9,911 nt of DNA from Candidatus Fermentibacteraceae bacterium (GTDB taxonomy: Bacteria > Fermentibacterota > Fermentibacteria > Fermentibacterales > JCC-6): positions 1-9,911 of the forward strand of contig JAGGYZ010000271.1 of NCBI GenBank assembly GCA_021162285.1, in the 5' to 3' direction. The translations under genes were made by a program, and so were the position numbers. The notes under the pieces were generated by a model. The model had not been told where the DNA came from. It did not search any database and saw only the letters and a program-made list of their open reading frames with translations. Numbering within the stretch: the stretch's first letter is position 1; every line of letters starts with the position of its first letter. Positions 1-7,012 of this stretch are shown one piece after another.

Positions 1-952
1 CTATTTTATCAACAGGGCCTCCGTTTACCTGTTCTGCCTTTTTTCTGTCAAATTCCACAGTGTCTGTGATGAAGAGCCTTGTAATAGGGCTGTTTTGAAG
101 GCGTTTTACTGCATCGCCGCTCAGGATCGGATGGGTAATGAACGCGTAAATACTTTCTGCCCCTCTGGATGCAACAGTCTCTGCGCACAGAATCAGGCTC
201 TTGCCGCTGAGAACTTCATCATCTGCCATGATAACTGTTCTGTCAGAAAGGTCATCAAGCCCTTCAACTGTTCGCACCAGGGGATTTTCTGAATCATCAA
301 CACGCATTTTTTTAACATAGCCTGTTGTTACATCCGGAGTTCCTCCAGTGTCCTGAATGCCTTTGGCCGTGTGAAGAGCCAGAAAGTCATTGTCAAGAAT
401 GCTTCCGGAATCGGGAGCTACAAAGGCAAGTTTTTCTTCACCCATGGCAAGAATTTTCCTGATAAACACGGTATTTGCATGCAGCTGATCAACGGGAATA
501 TTGCTGAATCCCTGGCTCTGGGGGGAGTGAAGGGTCATGGCAAGAACTCTGTCTGTTCTAACAGCCTCAAGAAGCTCAAAAATCATCTTGGAGGTTATGG
601 CAATTCTGGGTTTGTCTTTCTTATCGCTTCTTGCGTAGGGAAAGTATGGAGTAACAGCTGTGATTCTGCCTGCACTGTCTTTCAGGGCACTTATCATCTG
701 AAGCAGTTCCAGGATATCACCTGAAACTGCTCTGTATGCATCGTTCTTTTTCTGAAATACCGACCGCTCTCCAGACTGGATAATGAACAGATCCTTTTCT
801 CTAACAGTCCCTCCAGGAAAATTCACCATGAGGTTTCCGTTGGAAAAATCGTGGAACTCCACAGGTTCCGGCTCGATGCCAAGAATCCTGCAGATATTGT
901 TGGCAAGTCCGGAACTTGCCCTTCCCGAACATATAGCTATGCTTCCATACAT
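1..952 (-). CDS. prs: Ribose-phosphate pyrophosphokinase (PRPP synthetase)-like protein, 3' end outside window
   Basis: The family makes PRPP from ribose 5-phosphate and ATP in the cytoplasm, feeding nucleotide, histidine and tryptophan synthesis. Reading from ATG at 952, 317 residues are visible and the frame is still open at the window edge; family members are about 310-320 residues, so only a short tail should be missing. Conserved segments are FIIQS (57-61), PYFPYARSDKKD (102-113), LHSPQSQGF (141-149, with the catalytic-loop histidine), APDSG (179-183) and THPILSGDAV (273-282). The PRPP/ribose-phosphate loop is unusual: ADDEVLSGKS (243-252) replaces the usual DDxxDTxGT, and the flexible-loop KRR is KKM (214-216). 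A G-run followed by AAG lies just upstream as a possible ribosome site. The gap to the upstream exported-protein gene is 25 bases, so they may be cotranscribed. The fold assignment is firm; true PRPP synthetase activity is less sure because of the altered loop. Confidence 0.85.
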   Translation of the reverse strand, partial: MYGSIAICSGRASSGLANNICRILGIEPEPVEFHDFSNGNLMVNFPGGTVREKDLFIIQSGERSVFQKKNDAYRAVSGDILELLQMISALKDSAGRITAVTPYFPYARSDKKDKPRIAITSKMIFELLEAVRTDRVLAMTLHSPQSQGFSNIPVDQLHANTVFIRKILAMGEEKLAFVAPDSGSILDNDFLALHTAKGIQDTGGTPDVTTGYVKKMRVDDSENPLVRTVEGLDDLSDRTVIMADDEVLSGKSLILCAETVASRGAESIYAFITHPILSGDAVKRLQNSPITRLFITDTVEFDRKKAEQVNGGPVDKI

Positions 953-977
953 TCCGTACTTCCCCCCCCGGTTTGTA

Positions 978-1442
978 CTATTGTCCCAGCGTTGCCAGTT
1001 CTGCAGCAGTTTCGTCAATTGTACCGAAAATGACCTGAAGCATTGCAGAAAAAGCCTCCAGCCCCACACCGTTTTCTGTGGAGAATGTGTAGGTGCAGAT
1101 GACTTCTCCGTTTGTAAGATCGTGTTCAAATTTCACAAAAGGATATGTTGCATTGAGCTCTGCAAGCTTTTCAAATGCAGCTGCCCGCCCGGCGCCGGAT
1201 TCAGGAACGAACCCGGGAGTGGGACCTGCCATAAAGCAAGCTTCCATGGATGCATTTACTTCTATGTAGAAAATAGGAAAGCTCTCTCCACTGAGGGAAT
1301 CCTCTGCAAGAAGCCAGAAAGCCCCGTCTTCCTCCTCATACACTGCACCAAGCTGGTCCAGGTAACCTGATACTGTTGATGTGGATAAAGCGGCAAAAGA
1401 AACACTGGCAACTGCCAGGATCAGAAGAAAAGGGTATCTCAT
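978..1442 (-). CDS. Small exported protein, possibly YbjN-like
   Basis: This encodes 154 residues. The first ~18 (MRYPFLLILAVASVSFAA) form a typical signal peptide, so the mature protein of about 135 residues is probably periplasmic or secreted. The frame stays open upstream to ATG 1586, but the start at 1442 is preferred because it gives the signal peptide and has a GGAGG site 5 bases upstream. The mature part is acidic and has alternating helical and strand-like stretches (YLDQLGAVYEEEDGAFWLL, then YPFVKFEHDLTNGEVICTY, then a C-terminal helix ending DETAAELATLGQ). This pattern recalls the YbjN / type III secretion chaperone-like fold, but that is a tentative resemblance and the function is unknown. 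It is divergently oriented from the methylmalonyl-CoA operon and lies 25 bases upstream of the PRPP-synthetase-like gene. Confidence 0.75.
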   Translation of the reverse strand: MRYPFLLILAVASVSFAALSTSTVSGYLDQLGAVYEEEDGAFWLLAEDSLSGESFPIFYIEVNASMEACFMAGPTPGFVPESGAGRAAAFEKLAELNATYPFVKFEHDLTNGEVICTYTFSTENGVGLEAFSAMLQVIFGTIDETAAELATLGQ

Positions 1443-1447
1443 AAGGT

Positions 1448-1452
1448 CCTCC
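1448..1452 (-). promoter_or_regulatory. Ribosome binding site that fixes the start at 1442
   Basis: The minus strand reads GGAGG, then ACCTT, then ATG. This strong site with 5-base spacing decides for the start at 1442 over the longer open frame starting at 1586. Confidence 0.7.
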
Positions 1453-1539
1453 ATTACTGGTGAATCATTGAAAAGGCAAATGTCGGCGTACCCATTAATA
1501 TGCTTCCATTGCCGGTTTTTGGCGAGTGCTTTGTGAATC

Positions 1540-1568
1540 TTTACAAAAGCACCCCATTGTTCTAGATT
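1540..1568 (+). promoter_or_regulatory. Candidate sigma-70-type promoter for the methylmalonyl-CoA operon
   Basis: TTTACA at 1540-1545 (5 of 6 matches to TTGACA) and TAGATT at 1563-1568 (4 of 6 to TATAAT) are separated by 17 bases and lie about 50 bases before the first operon gene. The rest of the 1443-1618 divergent gap holds no recognisable gene. I saw no cobalamin riboswitch, although the operon depends on B12; the gap after this promoter is too short for one. Confidence 0.4.
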
Positions 1569-1618
1569 TGGGTATTCTTCTGTCATGTAAATACGTACTC
1601 GCTTCTCATGGAGGCATA

Positions 1619-2020
1619 ATGGATCGTAAAATCAGAGTGTTGATAGGCAAACCAGGCCTTGACGGGCACGACAGAGGGGCAAAGTACATAGCTCGAGCCC
1701 TTCGTGATGCCGGCATGGAAGTGATATACACAGGTATCCGCCAGACACCTGAGGCCATCGCTAACGCTGCGATACAAGAGGATGTAGATTTCGTGGGCAT
1801 CTCCCTTCTTTCCGGAGCACACAACCATCTTTTTCCTGAGGTTGCCAGAATACTTTCAGAGAAAGGAGCCTCCGATATTATTCTTTTCGGGGGAGGCGTT
1901 ATTCCGGAAGAAGATATTCCAAACCTTAAAAAGGCAGGTTATGCAGCCATCTTTACCCCGGGTGCTCCGGCTTCCGAGGTTGTCGAGTTCATTAATCTTC
2001 AAATGGAGAACAGGCAGTAA
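1619..2020 (+). CDS. mcmA2: Methylmalonyl-CoA mutase, B12-binding small subunit
   Basis: This 133-residue protein is the separate cobalamin-binding subunit of a split methylmalonyl-CoA mutase, which interconverts succinyl-CoA and (R)-methylmalonyl-CoA. The B12 signature is clear: KPGLDGHDRG (11-20) with H17 as the lower cobalt ligand, SLLSGAH (62-68), and the glycine run FGGGVIP (90-96) followed by FTPGAP (112-117). The length equals the C-terminal domain of fused mutases. The start at 1619 is chosen because GGAGG lies 4 bases upstream and the protein then begins right at the family's MDRKIRVLIGKPGLDGHD; the longer frame from 1526 adds a non-homologous leader. It is the first gene of the operon, followed after 6 bases by meaB. 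The catalytic large subunit is not encoded in this window. Confidence 0.93.
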   Translation: MDRKIRVLIGKPGLDGHDRGAKYIARALRDAGMEVIYTGIRQTPEAIANAAIQEDVDFVGISLLSGAHNHLFPEVARILSEKGASDIILFGGGVIPEEDIPNLKKAGYAAIFTPGAPASEVVEFINLQMENRQ

Positions 2021-2026
2021 CACCGG

Positions 2027-2986
2027 ATGTCCTCCACAGCCGATATTATCCGAGGTGTTAGTGAAGGTTCCATCAGGGCTGTCGCAAGGGCGTTAAGCAT
2101 GGTGGAGAACGGCACTTCCAATTCCTCGGATATTCTGGATGAACTTTTTGGCCTGCGCCGTGGAATCACCCTGGGCATAACAGGGCCGCCTGGAGCAGGA
2201 AAGAGTACTCTGGTAAACAGGATGATCTCCCACTACAGAGATGAAGACAGATCGGTGGGCGTGATTGCAGTCGATCCGTCTTCACCATTCACCGGAGGAG
2301 CTCTTCTGGGTGACCGTATCCGTATGCAGTCTCATGCTTCCGATCCAGGTGTTTTTATAAGAAGCATGGGTAGCCGGGGCCATCTCGGCGGCCTGTCCGG
2401 AGCAACACGTGATGCATCCTTTGTACTCTCCGCAGCCGGGTACAATCCGGTGATTATTGAAACTGTAGGGGTAGGGCAGGCCGAAGTTGAGGTGGCCGAC
2501 CTGGCTGATATTACCCTGCTTGTTCTTGTTCCCGGTCTTGGTGACGATGTACAATCCATGAAGGCCGGTATTATGGAAATAGGTGACATCATCGTTCTGA
2601 ACAAGGCAGACAACAGCGGCATCGATCAGTTGGAAAGCTACGTAAAAGCAAGTCTGGAACTTATGCCTTCCGGTTTGAAAAGACCAGAGGTAATACGGGT
2701 TTCAGCAACAGCAGGAGAGGGGCTCGATGATCTCTGGGCTGCAGTGGACAGGTTTGCTGCGTCACACACAGAGAAAGAGAGGATTTCCCGCTCTGCCATA
2801 AAAACGCTGAATGAGATTCTGAAGGAAAACGGGCTGCTTTTCTCGGAAAAACTGCTGGAGATGGAATACAATGGCCGGGAAGAGGCTGAAGAGCTTATCT
2901 TAACAGGTACAATGTCGCCTTATGCTATAGGTAAAAACCTGCTTAAAGCAGCGGAAGGGATGTTTGAACACAATGGTTCCAAGTAA
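2027..2986 (+). CDS. meaB: MeaB/ArgK-type GTPase chaperone of methylmalonyl-CoA mutase
   Basis: MeaB is a SIMIBI-class P-loop GTPase that guides adenosylcobalamin loading into methylmalonyl-CoA mutase and protects the enzyme from inactivation. The 319 residues match the family length. The Walker A loop is GPPGAGKST (53-61), the family signature VDPSSPFTGGALLGDRIRM lies at 82-100, ETVGVGQ at 145-151 contains the Walker B/switch region, and NKAD (192-195) is the guanine-specificity motif. The C-terminal helices form the usual dimerisation arm. It begins 6 bases after the B12-binding subunit and its end overlaps the next gene's start (2973) by 14 bases, which supports translational coupling. It was once named argK, but no role in arginine transport is implied here. 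Confidence 0.95.
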   Translation: MSSTADIIRGVSEGSIRAVARALSMVENGTSNSSDILDELFGLRRGITLGITGPPGAGKSTLVNRMISHYRDEDRSVGVIAVDPSSPFTGGALLGDRIRMQSHASDPGVFIRSMGSRGHLGGLSGATRDASFVLSAAGYNPVIIETVGVGQAEVEVADLADITLLVLVPGLGDDVQSMKAGIMEIGDIIVLNKADNSGIDQLESYVKASLELMPSGLKRPEVIRVSATAGEGLDDLWAAVDRFAASHTEKERISRSAIKTLNEILKENGLLFSEKLLEMEYNGREEAEELILTGTMSPYAIGKNLLKAAEGMFEHNGSK

Positions 2987-3392
2987 GATAGATCACATCG
3001 GAATAGCTGTAGAGAATGTGGAGAAAGCTTCGGTTTTTTACAGGGATGTTCTGGGGCTTGAACTGATAGGAACAGACGAGGTTCCATCCCAGAAGGTAAA
3101 AGTTGCAATGTTCCGTATTGGTGAAAGCAGAATTGAGCTTCTTGAACCGACCTCCCCCGACAGCTCCATTGCCGTATTCCTTGAAAAAAGAGGCCCGGGA
3201 ATTCACCATATTGCGTACAGCGTACATGATGTGAATGGAGCAGTAACCGAACTGATCGAAAAAGAAGTAAAAATGATTGATAAAGAAGGCAGGCCCGGTG
3301 CCGGTGGATCAAAAATTGCTTTTATCCATCCAAAGGCGAGTGGTCGGGTACTTACAGAACTCTGTCAACACCAGGTTTTTCACAATCCCTGA
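2973..3392 (+). CDS. mce: Methylmalonyl-CoA epimerase
   Basis: This vicinal-oxygen-chelate (glyoxalase-fold) enzyme interconverts (R)- and (S)-methylmalonyl-CoA, linking the mutase, which uses the R form, to the decarboxylase, which uses the S form. With the start at ATG 2973 the protein has 139 residues, normal for the family. Two babab repeats are visible: KIDHIGIAVENVEKASVFY (5-23) and GIHHIAYSVHDV (77-88). The likely metal ligands are H8, E55 (in RIELLEP), H79 and E129 (in VLTELCQ). A TTG at 2964 in the same frame is an alternative start: GGAAGGG at 2953-2959 is 4 bases from the TTG and 13 from the ATG. I favour the ATG because homologues begin just before KIDHIGIAV. Confidence 0.93.
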   Translation: MVPSKIDHIGIAVENVEKASVFYRDVLGLELIGTDEVPSQKVKVAMFRIGESRIELLEPTSPDSSIAVFLEKRGPGIHHIAYSVHDVNGAVTELIEKEVKMIDKEGRPGAGGSKIAFIHPKASGRVLTELCQHQVFHNP

Positions 3393-3415
3393 CGGTTAAG
3401 GGGAAAGGTATAAGA

Positions 3416-4966
3416 ATGAGCTCAGTGGATAAAGCAGCTATACTCAGAAAATTTCGAGAGGAAGCTCTTCTGGGTGGTGGCGAGAAGAGAATAGAAAGGC
3501 AGCATGCAAAAGGAAAGCTAACCGCCCGGGAGAGGATTGAACTGCTTCTGGATGAATCCAGTTTTGAAGAGTATGATATGCTTAAAGCACATCGTTGCAA
3601 TGATTTCGGTCTGGATAAGCAGCACTATCCCGGAGATGGAGTAGTAACCGGGTACGGAACAATTGACGGCAGACTGGTTTATGTTTTCAGCCAGGATTTC
3701 ACAGTTTTCGGAGGCTCTCTCTCTGAGACCTATGCAGAAAAAATAATCAAGGTTATGGACATGGCTGCCATGAATGGAGCTCCTATCATCGGTCTTAACG
3801 ATTCCGGTGGGGCCCGTATTCAGGAGGGCATTGAAAGTCTTGCAGGTTACGGTGATATCTTCCTGAAAAATGTGCTGTTCTCAGGAGTGATCCCGCAGAT
3901 ATCCGCCATTCTCGGGCCGTGTGCAGGTGGAGCTGTCTACAGCCCTGCAATAACTGATTTCACCATTATGGTTGAAAACACAAGTTACATGTTCGTTACC
4001 GGCCCCGATGTGGTCAAGGCTGTCACCGGTGAGGATGTTTCAAAGGAAGAGCTCGGTGGTGCAAGAATACACGGAGGGAAAAGCGGGGTTTCACACCTGG
4101 TATGTAAAACAGAGCAGGAAGCCCTTCAGCTTATTCGAAAGCTGATCAGCTACATTCCCCAGAACAACATGGAAGACCCTATATCCATGTCACCTACTGA
4201 CCCGGTAGACAGAGTTGAAAGCTGGCTGGACAGCTTTGTTCCAGACAACCCGAACAAACCATACGACATGAGAAAAGTTATCTCCGCAATACTGGATCAT
4301 GGGGAATTTCTTGAGGTCCAGAGGATGTATGCCCAGAACATCATAATCGGTTTCGGACGCATGAACGGTAAATCTGTAGGGCTGATAGCCAATCAGCCTT
4401 CGTACCTTGCAGGTGTGCTTGACAACAACGCATCAGTAAAGGCCGCCAGGTTTATCAGGTTTTGTGATGCTTTTAACATTCCACTGGTAACTCTGGTGGA
4501 TGTTCCCGGATTCATGCCCGGAACCAAGCAGGAGTATGGTGGCATAATCAGAAACGGCGCTAAGCTGTTGTACGCATACGCGGAAGCAACAGTACCCAAA
4601 ATTGCAGTTATCACAAGAAAAGCATACGGCGGTGCATACGATGTAATGTCATCGAAGCACCTTCGCTCGGATGTTAACTTTGCGTGGCCAACAGCGGAGA
4701 TTGCCGTTATGGGGCCGGATGGAGCAGTAAACATCATATTCAGGAAAGAGCTGGCTGAAGCGGAAGACCCTGTGGCAAAAAAGGCTGAACTTGTCCAGAA
4801 CTACCGGGAAAATTTTGCCAACCCGTACAACGCCGCGAGTAGAGGGTACATCGATGATGTCATCCTCCCGTCCAATACAAGGTTCCGGGTAATTAAAAGT
4901 CTCGAGATGCTTCAAACGAAAAGACAGGATGTTCCTGCCAAAAAACACGGAAATATCCCCCTGTAA
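3416..4966 (+). CDS. mmdA: Methylmalonyl-CoA decarboxylase alpha subunit (carboxyltransferase)
   Basis: This 516-residue soluble carboxyltransferase removes the carboxyl group from (S)-methylmalonyl-CoA and passes it to biotin on the carrier subunit, leaving propionyl-CoA. It has the two crotonase-like halves of the family. SGGARIQEG (130-138) and GPCAGGAVYSP (167-177) shape the N-terminal acyl-CoA site; VDVPGFMPG (361-369), AYGGAYDVM (403-411) and TAEIAVMGPDGAVNI (426-440) form the C-terminal site. The leader with ERIELLLDESSFEEYD is also typical. GGGGAAAGG at 3400-3408 precedes the start. The stop overlaps the next start by one base (TAATG). Sequence alone hardly separates this from the beta subunit of propionyl-CoA carboxylase. 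The adjacent membrane anchor, carrier and sodium-pump genes, and the lack of a biotin carboxylase, decide for the decarboxylase. Confidence 0.93.
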   Translation: MSSVDKAAILRKFREEALLGGGEKRIERQHAKGKLTARERIELLLDESSFEEYDMLKAHRCNDFGLDKQHYPGDGVVTGYGTIDGRLVYVFSQDFTVFGGSLSETYAEKIIKVMDMAAMNGAPIIGLNDSGGARIQEGIESLAGYGDIFLKNVLFSGVIPQISAILGPCAGGAVYSPAITDFTIMVENTSYMFVTGPDVVKAVTGEDVSKEELGGARIHGGKSGVSHLVCKTEQEALQLIRKLISYIPQNNMEDPISMSPTDPVDRVESWLDSFVPDNPNKPYDMRKVISAILDHGEFLEVQRMYAQNIIIGFGRMNGKSVGLIANQPSYLAGVLDNNASVKAARFIRFCDAFNIPLVTLVDVPGFMPGTKQEYGGIIRNGAKLLYAYAEATVPKIAVITRKAYGGAYDVMSSKHLRSDVNFAWPTAEIAVMGPDGAVNIIFRKELAEAEDPVAKKAELVQNYRENFANPYNAASRGYIDDVILPSNTRFRVIKSLEMLQTKRQDVPAKKHGNIPL

Positions 4967-5352
4967 TGGGTGCGGCAATACTACTTCAGGCAGCCTTGTC
5001 CGCACAGGCTTCTTTTATTGATGCAGGAGTAAGGCTTGCTCTCATAGGCATGGGTACGGTATTCATTGGGCTTGTGATACTGTCACTCTCTCTGCCGTTA
5101 ATTAAAAGACTTGCAGAGGGCAGGAAAAAACCTGGTGCTGATAAGATTCGTTTACCAGGTGAACTCACCAACGAGGAAGTGGTTGCAGTTACCACCGCGA
5201 TTCACGCGCATTTCTTAAGAATAAACAAAATGGAAGACATGAAACTGACATGGGAATTGTACGAGAGACCGTACTCCCCGTGGAGGCTGGCAGGCAGATC
5301 TAAACTTCTCATGGATCGAACCGCACCCAGACAAAGGAACAGGAGCAGGTAA
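4966..5352 (+). CDS. mmdD: Sodium-pump decarboxylase small membrane subunit (OadG/MmdD type)
   Basis: This 128-residue protein matches the small anchor subunit that joins the carboxyltransferase to the membrane beta subunit in sodium-translocating decarboxylases. One transmembrane helix spans about residues 22-46 (VRLALIGMGTVFIGLVILSL and onward), carrying the GMGxVF pattern typical of OadG proteins. A basic stretch and a charged cytoplasmic tail follow, with a short helix (EEVVAVTTAIHAHFL) and a conserved-looking SPWRLAGR near residues 109-116. The tail ends in a very basic RTAPRQRNRSR. It overlaps the genes on both sides by one base (TAATG), so all three subunits are probably made in step. 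The family is short and poorly conserved; context and the helix carry the assignment. Confidence 0.85.
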   Translation: MGAAILLQAALSAQASFIDAGVRLALIGMGTVFIGLVILSLSLPLIKRLAEGRKKPGADKIRLPGELTNEEVVAVTTAIHAHFLRINKMEDMKLTWELYERPYSPWRLAGRSKLLMDRTAPRQRNRSR

Positions 5353-5789
5353 TGCCCGAGTACAGGATAACCGTAAATAAAAAAACTTACTCGGTTAACA
5401 TCGGCCGAATAGAGGACGAATGCGTAGAGGTTAAACTGGGTGATGTTACCTACAAAGTTGCCGTGGAAACTCCCAGAAAAAAATCAAAAAAAACTCCCCG
5501 ACTTGACAGAGGCAGAGCCGTGCCGGACGCCTCGAGTGCACCAGACAGAACAGCAGCACCTGGAAGCAGTTCAGGTAAAGGCGATATCCTTGCTCCGCTT
5601 CCTGGAGCCATCCTTAAGGTTCTGGTTGCCGTTAATGAGGAAGTAACAGCAGGGCAAACAGTAGCAGTGATGGAAGCCATGAAAATGGAAAATGAAATTG
5701 AGTCGCATCTAAGCGGGAAGGTTACCAGAATTGCCGCAAAAGAGGGAGACACCGTTCTGGAAAACGCCCTCATCATGAGTATAGGTTAG
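5352..5789 (+). CDS. mmdC: Biotin carrier subunit of methylmalonyl-CoA decarboxylase
   Basis: This 145-residue biotinyl protein carries the carboxyl group as carboxybiotin from the carboxyltransferase to the membrane pump. The C-terminal lipoyl/biotinyl domain (about 77-145) has the hallmark EAMKMENE with K111 as the biotinylated lysine, preceded by APLPGAILKVLV and followed by a mirror-like half. The N-terminal ~40 residues (EYRITVNKKTYSV) are the short beta region usual in this subunit. The linker (about 41-77) is rich in Lys, Pro, Ala, Ser and Gly and should be a flexible swinging arm; it is shorter than the long Ala-Pro linkers of some relatives. A separate biotin ligase must modify it. 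It overlaps the previous gene by one base, and mmdB starts 11 bases after its stop. Confidence 0.95.
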   Translation: MPEYRITVNKKTYSVNIGRIEDECVEVKLGDVTYKVAVETPRKKSKKTPRLDRGRAVPDASSAPDRTAAPGSSSGKGDILAPLPGAILKVLVAVNEEVTAGQTVAVMEAMKMENEIESHLSGKVTRIAAKEGDTVLENALIMSIG

Positions 5790-5793
5790 GAGG
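5788..5793 (+). promoter_or_regulatory. Ribosome binding site that fixes the mmdB start at 5801
   Basis: AGGAGG overlaps the mmdC stop codon and sits 7 bases before ATG 5801. A TTG at 5798 directly before that ATG would leave only 4 bases, so ATG 5801 is the better start. Confidence 0.7.
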
Positions 5794-5800
5794 AGACTTG

Positions 5801-7012
5801 ATGACACTAGCCGCTCGTCTTCTCACGGCACTCACAGCCAGCTCGGGAGAATTTAACCTGAGCAATGTCAATTTCGTCAGCTACCTGCAAAATTCAGGCT
5901 TTGGCCAGATACAGCCTGGCAATGCGGTGATGATAATCATGGGCATTGTCATGATATATCTGGCTATAAAGAAAGACTATGAGCCTCTCCTTCTTATTCC
6001 AATCGGTTTCGGAATTATTGCAGGCAACATGCCATACAACCCCGATCTGATGCCAATCGGCTACACCGATGTTCTTGGAACTCAGCAGTCAGTATTTAAA
6101 CTGTTTTACTTCGGTGTTTCCAGCGGGCTGTTCCCTCCACTGATTTTTCTCGGAATCGGAGCAATGACCGACTTCAGTGCCCTGCTCTCCAACCCGAAGC
6201 TGCTGCTGCTGGGTGCTGCCGCACAGATTGGTATCTTTATCACCCTGCTTGGTTCTCTTCTCCTGGGGTTCAATCTGCAGGAGGCTGCAGCAATCGGAAT
6301 AATTGGAGGAGCAGACGGCCCCACTGCAATTTTTGTGGCCAGCCAGATGGCTCCACATCTTCTTGGAGCCATTGCCATAGCCGCGTATTCATACATGGGG
6401 CTGGTACCCGTTATTCAACCACCGATAATGAGGTTGTTGACCACTGAGGAAGAACGCAAGAGGAAGATGAAGCCCACGAGAAAAGTGTCTACCACAGAGA
6501 AGATTCTCTTCCCTATTATTGCATTCTTTATAACCGCCTTCATTGCCCCTGGCGCAATCACACTTCTTGGAATGCTTTTCTTCGGAAACCTTCTTAAGGA
6601 AAGTGGCGTTACCAGACGACTTGCAGACAGTGCACAGGGTTCTCTTAACAACATTGTTGTTATTCTTCTCGGTTTCAGTGTGGGAACCAGTACACAGGCA
6701 AAGTACTTCCTCACAACCGATTCCATAAAGATATTTGTGCTTGGTGCCCTGAGTTTTGCCATTGCAACGGCTGGCGGTCTTCTGTTTGCAAAATTCATGA
6801 ACCTGTTTCTGAAGGGCGACAACAAACTAAACCCCCTGGTAGGAGCAGCAGGGGTGAGTGCAGTGCCCGATTCAGCCAGAGTTGTGGAGGTTGAAGGCCG
6901 CAAGTACGACAAGAGCAATCATCTGTTGATGCATGCTATGGCTCCAAACATTGCCGGTGTTATCGGCAGTGCCATTGCCGCTGGAGTTCTTCTCAGCATG
7001 GTGCCCCACTAA
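5801..7012 (+). CDS. mmdB: Sodium-translocating decarboxylase beta subunit
   Basis: This integral membrane protein decarboxylates carboxybiotin and couples that step to Na+ export, so it is the energy-conserving part of the complex. The 403 residues are strongly hydrophobic, with many transmembrane helices, for example around 42-56, 61-75, 112-130, 134-158, 185-206, 235-262, 284-297 and 310-336. The family signature GGADGPTAIF (169-178) carries the essential aspartate (D172, equivalent to the key Asp of oxaloacetate decarboxylase OadB). GFSVGTSTQA (291-300) and NPLVGAAGVSAVP (344-356) are further conserved stretches near the sodium path. A cytoplasmic loop at about 214-233 is highly basic. 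The stop overlaps the next gene by one base (TAATG), although that gene has an unrelated kind of function. Confidence 0.95.
   Translation: MTLAARLLTALTASSGEFNLSNVNFVSYLQNSGFGQIQPGNAVMIIMGIVMIYLAIKKDYEPLLLIPIGFGIIAGNMPYNPDLMPIGYTDVLGTQQSVFKLFYFGVSSGLFPPLIFLGIGAMTDFSALLSNPKLLLLGAAAQIGIFITLLGSLLLGFNLQEAAAIGIIGGADGPTAIFVASQMAPHLLGAIAIAAYSYMGLVPVIQPPIMRLLTTEEERKRKMKPTRKVSTTEKILFPIIAFFITAFIAPGAITLLGMLFFGNLLKESGVTRRLADSAQGSLNNIVVILLGFSVGTSTQAKYFLTTDSIKIFVLGALSFAIATAGGLLFAKFMNLFLKGDNKLNPLVGAAGVSAVPDSARVVEVEGRKYDKSNHLLMHAMAPNIAGVIGSAIAAGVLLSMVPH

Noticed and set aside
783..1370. Open frame of 195 codons on the plus strand
   Set aside because: It runs antisense across the PRPP-synthetase-like and exported-protein genes, has a low-complexity, Cys-rich translation and no ribosome site; it is a shadow frame.
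1443..1618. Cobalamin riboswitch ahead of the B12-dependent operon
   Set aside because: The gap between the candidate promoter and the first gene is about 50 bases, too short for a riboswitch of roughly 200 bases, and I see no B12-box-like sequence.
3416..5789. ATP-dependent propionyl-CoA carboxylase
   Set aside because: There is no biotin carboxylase gene, while a sodium-pump beta subunit and an OadG-type anchor are directly linked, so the decarboxylase reading fits better.
6415..6918. Minus-strand open frame of 167 codons
   Set aside because: It lies opposite mmdB, whose conserved motifs are certain; the Arg/Ser/Pro-rich translation is typical of an antisense shadow.
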